64,000 nt of DNA from Butyrivibrio sp. CAG:318 (GCA_000431815.1 FR889233.1:3607-67606); one strand, 5' to 3'. Positions 1 to 9,851 are shown, numbered from the stretch's first letter. Notes: generated by a model from the letters alone, not told the origin. A program made the numbers and translations.

Positions 1-840
1 CACGCAGTAGATATCAGGATTAACACCATGCACATAATCACAGAACCAGGTGAGTGCTTCTATACTGTCAGGATTATCTGCTTCAAAATAATGAAGTGCG
101 GCATCAAGTCTGAAACCCGATACTCCCTTGTCAATCCAGAACTTTGCGATTTTCTCTATTTCGGCCCGCACTGCCTTGCTTGACAGATTGAGGTCCGGCA
201 TCTGAGCCGAGAATACACATTCATAAGTCCAGTCAGGATTTCCGCTGACTTTCTTCCAGCCTGATGCGACCTTGTCCGTCTTCTTGAAATTATAATAATC
301 AACATACGGACATACGGATGCATCCGGCTCTCCATCGCCTATCGTGCTAAGATATTCGCATGCTTCTTTAAACCATTCGCACTTGGATGAGGTGTGATTT
401 ATTACAAAGTCCATATATATATCCAGTCCGCGCTCGTCGCAGGCCTTGACCAATGCCTCAAAATCTTCCATTGTTCCGTACTGTGGGTCTACTGTGTAAT
501 AATCAACGACATCATACTTATGATATGATGTGGATTTATTAAACGGAAGCAGCCATATACTTGAAAATCCCATATCCTGAATATAATCAAGTTTGGAAAT
601 AAGTCCCTGTATATCTCCTATTCCATCACCGTCACTGTCACAGAATGAATACAAAAACACCTGATAACATGTTCCGTATTTGTCGTCTATTCTGTTATCT
701 TCATCAACAAATTCCGTATTTATTGCATTCTTGTCTTTGTCTTTCGAAGATGATGACGTACATCCGGCAAGCATCATCACTGTCATTATACATGCTAAAA
801 CAAGTGCAATAATTCTGCTGATTCTCTTATTCTGAATCAT
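1..840 (-). CDS. Alpha-amylase family (GH13) lipoprotein, 3' end outside window
   Basis: Secreted enzyme that cleaves alpha-1,4-glucans, probably on the cell surface. Reading leftward from the ATG at 840 gives a signal peptide ending in a lipobox (MLAGC) with a cysteine for lipid attachment. A GH13 catalytic domain follows: a DGDGIGDIQGL motif, the region I motif DFVINHTSS, and the region II motif GFRLDAA with the nucleophile Asp. The acid/base Glu (region III) and region IV lie beyond the window, so catalytic completeness cannot be judged. A GGAG ribosome site precedes the ATG and overlaps the end of the upstream solute-binding gene, so the two are probably translated together. As last gene of the maltodextrin operon it would trim starch for uptake. 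Confidence 0.9.
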   Translation of the reverse strand, partial: MIQNKRISRIIALVLACIMTVMMLAGCTSSSSKDKDKNAINTEFVDEDNRIDDKYGTCYQVFLYSFCDSDGDGIGDIQGLISKLDYIQDMGFSSIWLLPFNKSTSYHKYDVVDYYTVDPQYGTMEDFEALVKACDERGLDIYMDFVINHTSSKCEWFKEACEYLSTIGDGEPDASVCPYVDYYNFKKTDKVASGWKKVSGNPDWTYECVFSAQMPDLNLSSKAVRAEIEKIAKFWIDKGVSGFRLDAALHYFEADNPDSIEALTWFCDYVHGVNPDIYCV

Positions 841-849
841 AATTCGCTC

Positions 850-2532
850 CTATTCCGCCAGGGCATCCCTGACTTCTCTCGTTATTAAAGAACCGCCGTT
901 TTCATTCCACTTTGATACAAAAATATCAAATTCATCGACCGGCAGTTCTCCGGTTACTATTCGTAAATATGTTTTGTTCTCCAGTTCCTCCAACTTCCAC
1001 CAGTCACTCTGCATCATACCGGTTTCACTGAAAAAAAGCGATGGAACTTCTCTCAGGGAGGCGTTCGAAATAATCTCACACGCCTTTATTCTTGACATAT
1101 AAGCTGACCATTGTTCTGTAGTTGCATTGTCCGGGTCATCCAGATATGCCTTACATGACTCATAATATGATTTTTCCAGAATCGGCAGTTCGGACTCATC
1201 CTTGGTACCGTTAAGCACCTCAATGATTTCCGAATAGCAGATTGACAGCGCATCACTGTAATCCACATTAATCGCCAGAGGTCTCGCCGTAGGGTCTACA
1301 TTATCCTGATAATATTTTTTGAAATCATCGTTATCATTTTCTTCATATCTCACATAATCAAAAAGTACACTCACAATCTTGCATGCCACCTCAGGATGCT
1401 CATATCCCTTACGGACAACAACATATTTATATGACGGCTGCTGTGAATGATAACTCGTGCTGCCATCATCATCCGTTTCTATAAGGTATGGCTGCCAGTC
1501 GGCTTCCGGGTCGGTGCCTACAGCCTCCATAAGCGGATTGTTAGGTGCCCACCATGGTCCGAAGAAAGAACCACACTGGCCGTTTACAACAAGCTCAATT
1601 ATATTGCTGCTTGTTCGAAGCAGAAAATTATTATCAAGAATACCCGTCTCATACATTTCATTTATGTGTGCCAGCGCGCTTTTGGCCTCCGGCTGAATGG
1701 AACCATAGACTGCTTTACCATCTTTGCCTTCAATCCACTGCTTCGGAAACGCTCCATATGCAGCAAAAACGATATCAAGAAGGTACTCACTGCTGTATCC
1801 GCATCCACCGCAAAGACTCGGATCACACACAAGACCGACTGTATTGCCCGGTCCGTTTTCTCCCGGATCTTTTTCAATGAATTGTTTGATAATATATTCC
1901 ACATCGGACAGGTTCTTCGGTGCTGCCAGTCCCAACTTATCCATCCAGTCCTTGCGCAGCCAGATAAGATTCGGTCCGTCATCAATATTTGTTTCCGGAA
2001 TGGCCATAATCTTACCGTCAAATGTAATCAAATCTTTTATACTGTCACCATATCCCGCATAAATTTCTTTAATTCGTTCCGACATACAGTTATCATATGC
2101 CTGGGTAAGGTCTTCTATCATATCATATTCGACGAGCATGTTGACATCGTCAATATCACTCACAATCATAATATCCGGCATATTCCCGGACTGAATAGCC
2201 ATCGTCACGCTTGAATCATACTGTTCGTCAGCTTCCTCAAAAACATCCTTATTCTGGATATTCAGAAAATCTCTGAGAAATCTTGTATATGCATTGTCTT
2301 CATATGTATCGCTTTCCGGCATATTGGAATTATTGCTTCCGGTAAGCTTGCCCAATGTATATGTGACTAATTCAGGATATTTACCATATGGCGTAGTAGA
2401 TGCTTCCTGCATCTGTTCCGCGAAATCTGTATCAGAAGGTTCACTGGTAGTTGATTTCGAACCGCATCCTGCCTGTATAAATATCATTAAAAACATTATT
2501 ACCGACGTTATTATTCTGGTGGACTTCTTCAT
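850..2532 (-). CDS. Extracellular solute-binding lipoprotein (second SBP of the locus)
   Basis: About 560 residues, which is long for a sugar-binding protein (usually 400-450) and closer to the large LipO-like binding proteins of Firmicutes. The N terminus has a lysine-rich start, a hydrophobic stretch and a lipobox (IQAGC). I chose the ATG at 2532, preceded by GGAG, rather than the upstream codon at 2577, which would put 15 odd residues before the signal peptide. It lies between the MalG-type permease and the amylase gene, with the MalE-like protein at the other end of the operon. That gives two binding proteins for one permease pair; it could deliver a different glucan length or work with the amylase. 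Ligand not determinable. Confidence 0.85.
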   Translation of the reverse strand: MKKSTRIITSVIMFLMIFIQAGCGSKSTTSEPSDTDFAEQMQEASTTPYGKYPELVTYTLGKLTGSNNSNMPESDTYEDNAYTRFLRDFLNIQNKDVFEEADEQYDSSVTMAIQSGNMPDIMIVSDIDDVNMLVEYDMIEDLTQAYDNCMSERIKEIYAGYGDSIKDLITFDGKIMAIPETNIDDGPNLIWLRKDWMDKLGLAAPKNLSDVEYIIKQFIEKDPGENGPGNTVGLVCDPSLCGGCGYSSEYLLDIVFAAYGAFPKQWIEGKDGKAVYGSIQPEAKSALAHINEMYETGILDNNFLLRTSSNIIELVVNGQCGSFFGPWWAPNNPLMEAVGTDPEADWQPYLIETDDDGSTSYHSQQPSYKYVVVRKGYEHPEVACKIVSVLFDYVRYEENDNDDFKKYYQDNVDPTARPLAINVDYSDALSICYSEIIEVLNGTKDESELPILEKSYYESCKAYLDDPDNATTEQWSAYMSRIKACEIISNASLREVPSLFFSETGMMQSDWWKLEELENKTYLRIVTGELPVDEFDIFVSKWNENGGSLITREVRDALAE

Positions 2533-2607
2533 TGTTATTTCTCCTTGCAGATATTTGCTATGCAATAATAATACCACCTATACCGGTTAAATGGCAATCT
2601 TTAGTTA

Positions 2608-2637
2608 CAGCCCCGGCCGGATACCCGACCGGGGCTG
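2608..2637 (-). terminator. GC-rich hairpin between malG-type gene and second SBP gene
   Basis: Inverted repeat cagccccgg / ccggggctg with further pairing inside. It lies 17 nt after the permease stop on the minus strand. The downstream side is not T-rich, so it looks more like an intercistronic stem that reduces read-through or protects the upstream mRNA than a full terminator. Confidence 0.5.
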
Positions 2638-2653
2638 ATAAATTTTAAAGATA

Positions 2654-3589
2654 TTAACCTTTAACCGCTCCCGATACGCCTTCACGGTAAAACTTCTGCA
2701 TTACCATGAACAGAATAATAATCGGAATTGAGATCACTACCGCTCCGGCAGCGAAACAGTTGAACCAGGAATAAATATATTCCCTATCAAGCATGCTCCA
2801 TAATCCGACGGAAACCGTGTAATAATCCTTATTGGCCCTGCATATTACCTTTGCAAAGATAAAGTCAAGCCACGGTCCCATAAATGACTGTAAAACAGTA
2901 TATACGATAATCGGTTTACTGAGAGGAATTGTAACCTTGGTAAATACCTGCCATCTGGTTGCGCCGTCTATGTAAGCAGCTTCATCAATTGACTTTGGTA
3001 TTGTATCAAAGAATCCCTTCGCAATGTAGAAACCTAAGCCTGAACCTCCGGAGTAAACCATGATAAGAGCTACTCTGATCATGGCGCCCTCCGTGAGTCC
3101 AATTGATTTCAGAATGTAGTACACTGCAATCATTGACATAAAGCCGGGAAACATGCCTAAAATAAGCGCTACATTCATGAAAGGCTTTCTCATCTTAAAA
3201 CGCATTCTCGACATAACATATGATACTGATAATACGAAGAATGCTGAGATGATACATGAAAAAATCGAAATAATCAATGTGTTGACGAACATCTGTGGGA
3301 AGTTGAACACATTGGTCGTATCGGTAAAAAGCTTTTTGTAATTATCAAGGGTCGGAATAAATCCTCTTGTAACATTCGCAAACATATCCGGATGGGCAGC
3401 TTTAGCACTCTGCAGCAATGCGTCCGGAAGGAGTGTCCTTATCTGAAGTCCCTGATCAGACTTGAAGCTGACCATTACTACGAACAAAATAGGGAGCACC
3501 CATATAAATGCCAGCACTGTAAGTAAAATGTGGACAAAAACATTTGTGGTTTTTTTGCCAATCCTGGCTCCTGTTGATATTTTCTTCAT
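2654..3589 (-). CDS. Carbohydrate ABC transporter permease, MalG type
   Basis: Inner-membrane subunit of an importer for maltose/maltodextrin-like sugars. The 311 residues show an N-terminal membrane segment, a periplasm-side loop and five more hydrophobic segments. The cytoplasmic EAA loop reads DEAAYIDGATRWQVFTKVTI, where the ATPase docks. Length matches MalG (about 296). Its ATG overlaps the stop of the MalF-type gene by one base (TAATG), the usual arrangement of paired permeases. No ABC ATPase gene is present in the locus, so the pair probably uses a shared MsmK-type ATPase encoded elsewhere (family knowledge; not testable here). Substrate is inferred from the flanking amylase and glucanotransferase/phosphorylase genes. 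Confidence 0.93.
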   Translation of the reverse strand: MKKISTGARIGKKTTNVFVHILLTVLAFIWVLPILFVVMVSFKSDQGLQIRTLLPDALLQSAKAAHPDMFANVTRGFIPTLDNYKKLFTDTTNVFNFPQMFVNTLIISIFSCIISAFFVLSVSYVMSRMRFKMRKPFMNVALILGMFPGFMSMIAVYYILKSIGLTEGAMIRVALIMVYSGGSGLGFYIAKGFFDTIPKSIDEAAYIDGATRWQVFTKVTIPLSKPIIVYTVLQSFMGPWLDFIFAKVICRANKDYYTVSVGLWSMLDREYIYSWFNCFAAGAVVISIPIIILFMVMQKFYREGVSGAVKG

Positions 3590-4980
3590 TATTGGAATCC
3601 CTCCTCGTTCCTGTATGATCCTGTTCGACGATAGGTAATGAGTGAAACAACAGCCATGACAACGAATGTCATGATACCTATAACTGCCGCAATATTGTAA
3701 TACTGCTGGTCAACCGACAGTTTATATAGCCATGTAACAAGCAAGTCCGTCTTACCTGATGTGGACGAAAGATCCGTAATAGGTCCGCCTCCGCTTAAGA
3801 GATAAATAACATTAAAGTTATTAATATTTCCTGTAAATGTTGTAATTAAGTAAGGTCCGGTTACAAAAAGCATATACGGAAGGGTAATCTTGAAGAATGT
3901 TTTTACCGGTCCTGCACCGTCAACCTTAGCTGCTTCATAGAGGTCTGCCGGAATATTCTGAAGTACACCGGTAACCTGTAACATTGTAAACGGAATACCG
4001 ATCCAGATATTAACAACGATAATTACAATTCTCGCAAGCATCGCATTATCCCAGAAAGGAATCGGTTCCGATATGGATGTATATCTCTGTAAAATTGTAT
4101 TGATAATACCTTCTCTGTTAAACATTGTTCTCATAAGAAGAAGGGATACGAACTGCGGTACAGCCGCGGAAAGCATGAAAATCGTTCTCCAGAATCCCTT
4201 ACCTCTGGTGTCCTTACGATTAATAATAATTGCAAGAATCATTCCGAGAATATAGTTTGAGAAAGTTGCAAATACTGCCCAGATAAGTGTCCATCCCAAA
4301 GCGCCCCAGAACGATTTACCGATCGAACTGTTGAAACTGAATACTTTAGGGAAATTTTCAAGTCCTACCCAGTTAAAAATCGTAAGATGTGAATCTATCT
4401 TACTGTAATTAGTGAACGCCATACTTATCATAAATACAAGCGGAAGTATGGTGAATGCAAGAACACCGAGTGTAGGCAGTGTAAGCAATGTTCTATGTAA
4501 ATTCTTGTCAAACAAGCTTTTAATGTCCTGAATAAATGAGTCCGGCTTTCTACCGGATGCTTTCATACATTGTGCCTTGTATGAACTTTTAACTGATGCG
4601 CGCCATAACATTATGAATGAAATAGTAACAAACAACGTCGCAACACCAAACAGAAGCATAAGCAATGAGTTATCACCCTGGGCATATTCATATACCTGTT
4701 TTGCTTCATTCCAGACTTCAATCTGCTGCTGTCCCCCGAGGTGGAACAGGTCTACCAGGCATTTACCGCCTGTCATAATCATAAATACTATGTAGGCTGC
4801 CTCAATTATCAGAAATGATAATCCTTTAACAATCTGGCCTCTGACTAAATTTCCAAGACCCATAACCAACATGGAAAGTCTTGTGAAAATGTCTCCTTTT
4901 TTCACCGCATTGGTAAAACAATACGGATCGTAAAACTCTTTGGTTTTTCTTTTCTTCTCGGCTTTTAATTTAGGCATCAT
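3589..4980 (-). CDS. Carbohydrate ABC transporter permease, MalF type
   Basis: Partner permease of the MalG-type protein. At 463 residues it is longer than a minimal sugar permease: two extra N-terminal hydrophobic segments (around residues 35-70 and 105-125) precede the six-helix core, as in MalF. The EAA loop reads EAAKVDGAGPVKTFFKITLP near residue 340. There are two tandem ATGs; AGGAGG lies 3 nt before the first (4980) and 6 nt before the second (4977), so the second is the better spaced start. It follows the MalE-like gene after a 117-nt gap that holds a perfect palindrome. Confidence 0.93.
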   Translation of the reverse strand: MMPKLKAEKKRKTKEFYDPYCFTNAVKKGDIFTRLSMLVMGLGNLVRGQIVKGLSFLIIEAAYIVFMIMTGGKCLVDLFHLGGQQQIEVWNEAKQVYEYAQGDNSLLMLLFGVATLFVTISFIMLWRASVKSSYKAQCMKASGRKPDSFIQDIKSLFDKNLHRTLLTLPTLGVLAFTILPLVFMISMAFTNYSKIDSHLTIFNWVGLENFPKVFSFNSSIGKSFWGALGWTLIWAVFATFSNYILGMILAIIINRKDTRGKGFWRTIFMLSAAVPQFVSLLLMRTMFNREGIINTILQRYTSISEPIPFWDNAMLARIVIIVVNIWIGIPFTMLQVTGVLQNIPADLYEAAKVDGAGPVKTFFKITLPYMLFVTGPYLITTFTGNINNFNVIYLLSGGGPITDLSSTSGKTDLLVTWLYKLSVDQQYYNIAAVIGIMTFVVMAVVSLITYRRTGSYRNEEGFQ

Positions 4981-5000
4981 GGACCTCCTTGTGCTTACAA

Positions 5001-5030
5001 TAAATGCTCCGGATTACTCCGGAGCATTTA
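5001..5030. repeat. Perfect 13-bp palindrome between malE-like and malF-type genes
   Basis: Arms taaatgctccgga (5001-5013) and tccggagcattta (5018-5030) flank a 4-nt loop. It sits just after the binding-protein gene and before the permease gene. In other mal operons such stems keep binding-protein mRNA more abundant than permease mRNA; that role here is inference. Confidence 0.7.
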
Positions 5031-5097
5031 CACGGGAGCACCGTACAGTGGTAATTGCCTCCATTGCAGCAGTGCCTTACCCCGTTAATTTTGATAA

Positions 5098-6372
5098 TTA
5101 TTTAACAATGCCGTTGTTAGCACCTTCGTTGAACTCTGCTGTCTTATCTGCTGCATTGTCCTTTGTGGTCTCGCCTGCTATAATGGATTTACCCATGTTC
5201 TCTGCAGGTGTCCACCAGTTGCTCATTCCCTTGAATGTAGGCTGCATAACTGACTTGTTGTTCATTGTATCGTTCTGTGCAGCTGCCATCTCATCTGCTG
5301 CTACTTTATCGCTAGATGCTGCACCGATGTTACAAGGGATGATTCCTCTTGCTTCATAGCGGCTAACCTGAGCATCATCGCTTCCAAGATAAAGAGCAAG
5401 TGCAACTGCTACCTGAGGGTATTTGCAGTTAGGGTTAACACCGATTGCCTTTGAACCTGCGAATGCTTTCATCTGGTTCTCTTTGCCGTTAAGTGTATAT
5501 GTAGGAGCTGCTACAACACCAACTTTTGACTTGTCAAGCTTGATGTTTGACATATCCCATGTACCTGAGAAGAAAGCGCCTACTGTTCCATCATTGAATC
5601 CTGTGATTCCGGCTGAATCTGCATCATTTACGAAGTTAGGGTTGGCTGCAAGATCTACAAGATACTTTGTAACGTCTGTAGCCTTATCGCCTTTAAGGTC
5701 GATACCTGATGCTTCATCTGTTCCGTCAGCACCGAATACTGTACATCCGTTGCCGATATAGAAGCTGCCGATATACCATGAATCTGTAAGTTTGAATGAA
5801 ACTTTACCCTTAGAAAGCATTGTGTCAAGGTTCTTAACATCATCTGCTGTGAAGATGTCTTTGTTGTAGAATAAGAACCATGTGTTACCTGTGAAAGGAA
5901 CGCCGTAAACATCATCTCCGATAGAAACTGTCTTAAGCATTGCTTCTGAATTGTTCTCCTTGACTGTCTCAAGTGCAGAACCACCTAACTTAGAGATTGC
6001 ACCAGCATCAATAAGTGTCTGGAGCTGGTCGTTAGCATACATATAAACATCTGCTGAAGCTGAAGGGTCAGCTGATACAGTAGAACCTGCATCTTTCTCT
6101 GAGCATGTACCATACTTGAAAGTAAGGTTCCACTTTGGATGCTCATCATTGAACTTCTTACACATATTCTGTAACCACTCACCGTTGTCTATTGACTGGT
6201 CCTCTGCCGGGCCCCATACAGTAATAGTAGCTGTGATTTCTTCATCTTCTGCTGCCTTTGTAGCATCGTTAGAGCTTGTTCCGCTTGTAGAAGATGTTTT
6301 TCCGCAGCCAACTACTGTTGCTGCACACATTGCTCCGGCTAAAAGTAAAGCCGATACTTTTCTAAATTTCAT
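5098..6372 (-). CDS. Maltodextrin-type solute-binding lipoprotein (MalE-like)
   Basis: Captures the transported sugar outside the membrane and hands it to the MalF/MalG-type permeases. The 424 residues begin with a signal peptide and lipobox (VVGC, lipidated Cys at about 23), then a Ser/Thr-rich linker and a type I solute-binding fold. Several aromatic residues fit sugar stacking (for example NTWFLFYNKD, GTWDMSNIK, SNWWTPAENMGKS). An AGGAGG site lies about 8 nt before the ATG. First gene of the uptake operon, with a promoter at 6460-6488. Codon choice is strongly biased (many GCT, GTT, GGT), consistent with high expression. Confidence 0.93.
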   Translation of the reverse strand: MKFRKVSALLLAGAMCAATVVGCGKTSSTSGTSSNDATKAAEDEEITATITVWGPAEDQSIDNGEWLQNMCKKFNDEHPKWNLTFKYGTCSEKDAGSTVSADPSASADVYMYANDQLQTLIDAGAISKLGGSALETVKENNSEAMLKTVSIGDDVYGVPFTGNTWFLFYNKDIFTADDVKNLDTMLSKGKVSFKLTDSWYIGSFYIGNGCTVFGADGTDEASGIDLKGDKATDVTKYLVDLAANPNFVNDADSAGITGFNDGTVGAFFSGTWDMSNIKLDKSKVGVVAAPTYTLNGKENQMKAFAGSKAIGVNPNCKYPQVAVALALYLGSDDAQVSRYEARGIIPCNIGAASSDKVAADEMAAAQNDTMNNKSVMQPTFKGMSNWWTPAENMGKSIIAGETTKDNAADKTAEFNEGANNGIVK

Positions 6373-6459
6373 TTAGATGTCCTCCTTTTTTTTAATTAAA
6401 ACCGACTTACAAAAATGTGATTTTCTGCGGTATTAATTGTATTTCCTTAATACTCTCTT

Positions 6460-6488
6460 ATTGTAAAATGATATAGAAAAATCGTAAA
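6460..6488 (-). promoter_or_regulatory. Predicted promoter of the maltodextrin uptake operon
   Basis: Read on the minus strand: TTTACG (6488-6483), a 17-nt spacer, then TACAAT (6465-6460), about 90 nt before the malE-like ATG. The leader is AT-rich. No convincing CcpA cre site was found. Confidence 0.5.
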
Positions 6489-6541
6489 TATTAATATTCT
6501 TAGAAACATATCAGATTTCTTAGACATTTGTAAATATGCAC

Positions 6542-6574
6542 AAAAATAGGAACTCCGTCATGCGGAATTCCTAT
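6542..6574 (-). terminator. Rho-independent terminator after the sensor kinase gene
   Basis: On the minus strand a stem ataggaattccg / cggagttcctat is followed by a run of five T. It lies just after the kinase stop at 6582 and separates the regulator pair from the uptake operon. Confidence 0.8.
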
Positions 6575-6581
6575 ATAATTC

Positions 6582-8288
6582 TTACAGCATTTTAGGAAAA
6601 TGGACTATGACTTTCGTGCCCTTTCCTATTTCGCTTTCTATCTTCAGTTCGTATTGCTCGCCATAATAAAGTTTGATTCTTTCATTGACATTCCGGACTC
6701 CGTATCCTTTGGAATCTTTGGTGATGATTTTATCTGCCTGTTCTTTGGTCATTCCTACACCGTTATCCTCAACCGTAAGAATAATCTCATCTTCCGTACC
6801 GCGTCCCGTTATCGTTATTACACCTCTGACTCCTGTATTGAGGTCAATTCCGTGGTCAATGGCATTTTCAATCAGTGGCTGCAAAATAAGATTCAGAGTA
6901 TTGTATTGTAGGATACCATCTTCAATATCAACGACCGCGTCAAAATCACCGTCATGCATCATCTGCTGTATAGTGAGATATGAACGCATATTGTCGATTT
7001 CATCTTTGATGCTCATAACATTCTTACCCTTGTTAAGTGAGGTTCTGTAAAAGGATGACAAAGCCAATGTTATCTTGCTTATATCGACCGCATCTGCTTC
7101 AATGGCTTTCCAGTTGATAAGTGAAAGTGTATTATATAAGAAATGAGGGTTTATCTGTGCCTGAAGTGCTTTCATCTCATATTCTTTCTCTTTAAGCCTG
7201 CTGTCATACACCTCATTGATAAGCATGTCAAGCCGGAGCACCATTGCATCAAACCCGCGTGTAAGGTCTGAAATCTCGTCATTTCCGTCAACCGGAATAT
7301 TAACATTAAGATTGCCGTTTTCGACTTCTTTCATGCACTTCTGGATTTTGACAATTCGTCTGGTAACGAATCTGCTTGTTGCAACCGTGCATACAACAGC
7401 AGCCGCCACGCATACAATTATCGATATTGTTCCGATCCATATGATTGGTGTAGTTGATGATATCATAAAGCTGTCCGGCTTATAGAACCAGATTTTCCAT
7501 CCTGTAGCAGCTGAATCCTGCGTTATTATCTTGTATTTATCGGAATGATCGGCTACGACCTCTTTAAATTCATCAAAAGTAAGAGCATAATCCTTATTGG
7601 ACTGATCATATTGTGACAATTCATATATAAGATTACCGTTCTTATCCGTTATAAATAATCCATAATCGTTCAGTATGGTCTGCGAAAAAGCTTCGAATGC
7701 TTTGTCATAGTCTACATTTATAAATAACACACCGTCAATTCCCAACCTGTTGAGAAGTGCAAGTCTGCTCACCGAAAAAACCTGTTTCTTGTCCATATCA
7801 ACATACCAGTGGTTGTCATTATCTGAAAGTACCTCTTTGCACCATTCTTTATCGGAAATTTCCGACATTGGAGCCAGTGTCGTTCCATGTTTTACGACAT
7901 TCTTATCAATATATATCGTAACACGGTTAACTTCATCATGGAAATACATAAGCGATGACAATAACGGATCCATTACCGTAACAAACTGGTCATACATATT
8001 ATATACAGATTCGTAATCGTAATTAAGCACCTGTGAGATTGACTGGTTAAACGAGATGTAGCTTGACAGATTGTCATATATCTTGATTTCTCCATCAAGA
8101 GATGCAGTCGCCTGATACAGATAAGAATTGATATTTTCTGTTGAATTTTCACGCAATACTCCACGCATCAGATAAAGTGATACGAGAAATATAATAAACA
8201 CAGGAATAAAGCCTGTAAAACAATATATCAATACAAGCTTATATTTCAGTTTCAAATCTGAAGTTTTCCTGCGTATTTTGGAAATCAT
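6582..8288 (-). CDS. Sensor histidine kinase, LytS/YesM type
   Basis: Membrane sensor that phosphorylates the neighbouring AraC-type response regulator. It has an N-terminal membrane segment, an extracytoplasmic region of about 240 residues, a second membrane segment, a HAMP linker, then the His_kinase motif NPHFLYNTL with the phospho-acceptor His. The HATPase domain shows an N box (PLIENAIDHG), G1 (DNGVGM) and G2 (GYGVRNVNERI). I chose the ATG at 8288 because it overlaps the regulator stop in an ATGA and is preceded by GGAG; upstream start codons would add about 32 unlikely residues. This class pairs with YesN-type regulators controlling carbohydrate genes, fitting its place between the uptake operon and the glucanotransferase/phosphorylase gene. 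Confidence 0.93.
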   Translation of the reverse strand: MISKIRRKTSDLKLKYKLVLIYCFTGFIPVFIIFLVSLYLMRGVLRENSTENINSYLYQATASLDGEIKIYDNLSSYISFNQSISQVLNYDYESVYNMYDQFVTVMDPLLSSLMYFHDEVNRVTIYIDKNVVKHGTTLAPMSEISDKEWCKEVLSDNDNHWYVDMDKKQVFSVSRLALLNRLGIDGVLFINVDYDKAFEAFSQTILNDYGLFITDKNGNLIYELSQYDQSNKDYALTFDEFKEVVADHSDKYKIITQDSAATGWKIWFYKPDSFMISSTTPIIWIGTISIIVCVAAAVVCTVATSRFVTRRIVKIQKCMKEVENGNLNVNIPVDGNDEISDLTRGFDAMVLRLDMLINEVYDSRLKEKEYEMKALQAQINPHFLYNTLSLINWKAIEADAVDISKITLALSSFYRTSLNKGKNVMSIKDEIDNMRSYLTIQQMMHDGDFDAVVDIEDGILQYNTLNLILQPLIENAIDHGIDLNTGVRGVITITGRGTEDEIILTVEDNGVGMTKEQADKIITKDSKGYGVRNVNERIKLYYGEQYELKIESEIGKGTKVIVHFPKML

Positions 8289-9808
8289 TCGGTTTCTTCT
8301 CCGTTTTCCCTGAATTTCTGTGGGCTGACGCCATAGCAGTCCCTGAAACTTGAACAGAAATAGGATACATTCTGATATCCGCATTTATTGGCAATATCAA
8401 CAATCTTAAGCATCGTGTTCTCAAGCAGTTCCTTCGCCTGTTCCATTCTGTACGACTTAATAAATTTACTGAGATTCTGTCCCGTTTCCTTCTTGAATAC
8501 AGAGCTTAGATAACTCGGAGCCATGTATACTTTCTCTGCCAGGCTGTCCACTGTAATATCCTCATTATAGTGTTCATATATGTATTGTTTTACAATTTCT
8601 ATTTCACGATGCACCATCTGAGGATTGGCTCCAAATGCATCCTCCAGCCTTTTGACATTATTCAGCACAATTTCTTTAACCGTATCGAAATTCGTAGCTC
8701 TGTACAGTACATCAATCTCTTCATTCAGAAGATTCTCATCTGCATTAGGTATATTCTCATAGAAGTCCTTAAGCAGATTAGAGAAAAGAAATTTAATATA
8801 TACTTGTGAAAATTTGGTTTTATTACTGTATTTATCACAAAATCTGTCAAAATGCGCACGGAGATTCAATGTATCTTTCATTTTGATATCCTGATGCATC
8901 TGCTTCATCAATGTATCGTCGTCAACCTGAATCATTGAATTATCGCCGGCCGATGCGCCCTCATAGAAAACACGGCTGTTCTTATGGTAGAACTTATTTT
9001 CCATTATCTCATCGAGCTCGTCAACCTTATTACCGATATCATTCATTCCGTTTACCGGTGACGATATTGCGATATAGCACGCAACGCCATACTCTCTTTC
9101 CACAAATCCGCTGATTCTCTCTGCTGTAGCCACATAATCAAGGTCCGCATCATCAAAGAAAAGTAATGACTGGTTCTGGTTAAGATTAAGATACTTACTT
9201 ATCTGCGGTTCAAACTTATAGAGCTTTTCCTTAACATCCGTGCCTTTTTTCCCGAAGAAATCTTCATCGAATTCCATAAGCATGATTCTGACATATTTGC
9301 CAATGAAATCCGCTGACACGATTCCGTCTCCGTATTTCTCTATCTCTGAAATATCGACTTTATTGGTGGCCATATAAAGCATGTGTTCCGCCATATACTC
9401 CAGACTCTTGGTCTTAATATCGTATTCAATTTTGGATTCCTCCAACTCATTGATTACTTTATTCATGGTATTCTCAAACTCGTTGGGATCCACTGGCTTT
9501 AGTATGTAATCTGATACCCCAAGGCGTACAGCCTGTCTGGCATAATCAAACTCACTGCAGCCACTGAAAATAACGTATTTAATATTCCGCTTTAATCCTA
9601 CCACATTCTCAATCAGCTCTATGCCGTCCATAAACGGCATTTTCACGTCCGTAAGAAGGATATCAATCTCATTATTCTTGATGTATTCAAGCGCATCTTT
9701 GCCGTTAGCCGCTTCCGCTATTTCACATTCGATACCTGCCCTTTTAAGCAGGAACTTGATACCGTTACGTTCTATTTTCTCATCATCTACTATTAAAATT
9801 CGGTACAA
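8285..9808 (-). CDS. Response regulator, REC plus AraC-type DNA-binding domain (YesN type)
   Basis: 507 residues. The N-terminal receiver contains the acidic pair DDE, the phospho-acceptor Asp in LLTDVKMPFMDG (about 55) and the conserved Lys in LKPVD (about 105). A middle region of about 240 residues has no motif I recognise. The C-terminal 100 residues are two AraC helix-turn-helix motifs (ITVDSLAEKVYMAPSYLSSV and IVDIANKCGYQNVSYFCSSF). Its stop overlaps the kinase start by four bases, so the pair is translationally coupled. Predicted target: the adjacent uptake operon, the glucanotransferase/phosphorylase gene, or both. Confidence 0.93.
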   Translation of the reverse strand: MYRILIVDDEKIERNGIKFLLKRAGIECEIAEAANGKDALEYIKNNEIDILLTDVKMPFMDGIELIENVVGLKRNIKYVIFSGCSEFDYARQAVRLGVSDYILKPVDPNEFENTMNKVINELEESKIEYDIKTKSLEYMAEHMLYMATNKVDISEIEKYGDGIVSADFIGKYVRIMLMEFDEDFFGKKGTDVKEKLYKFEPQISKYLNLNQNQSLLFFDDADLDYVATAERISGFVEREYGVACYIAISSPVNGMNDIGNKVDELDEIMENKFYHKNSRVFYEGASAGDNSMIQVDDDTLMKQMHQDIKMKDTLNLRAHFDRFCDKYSNKTKFSQVYIKFLFSNLLKDFYENIPNADENLLNEEIDVLYRATNFDTVKEIVLNNVKRLEDAFGANPQMVHREIEIVKQYIYEHYNEDITVDSLAEKVYMAPSYLSSVFKKETGQNLSKFIKSYRMEQAKELLENTMLKIVDIANKCGYQNVSYFCSSFRDCYGVSPQKFRENGEETE

Positions 9809-9851
9809 TTCGTCGCCCTCCCGGTTTATAAGGCTTCATTGATAACATGGA

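Noticed and set aside
1447..2214. Long plus-strand open frame opposite the second solute-binding protein
   Set aside because: It is the complement of a strongly supported lipoprotein gene; no ribosome site, no recognisable domain, basic and Cys-rich composition typical of a shadow frame.
6373..6581. CcpA catabolite repression site before the maltodextrin operon
   Set aside because: No match close enough to the cre consensus could be found by eye.
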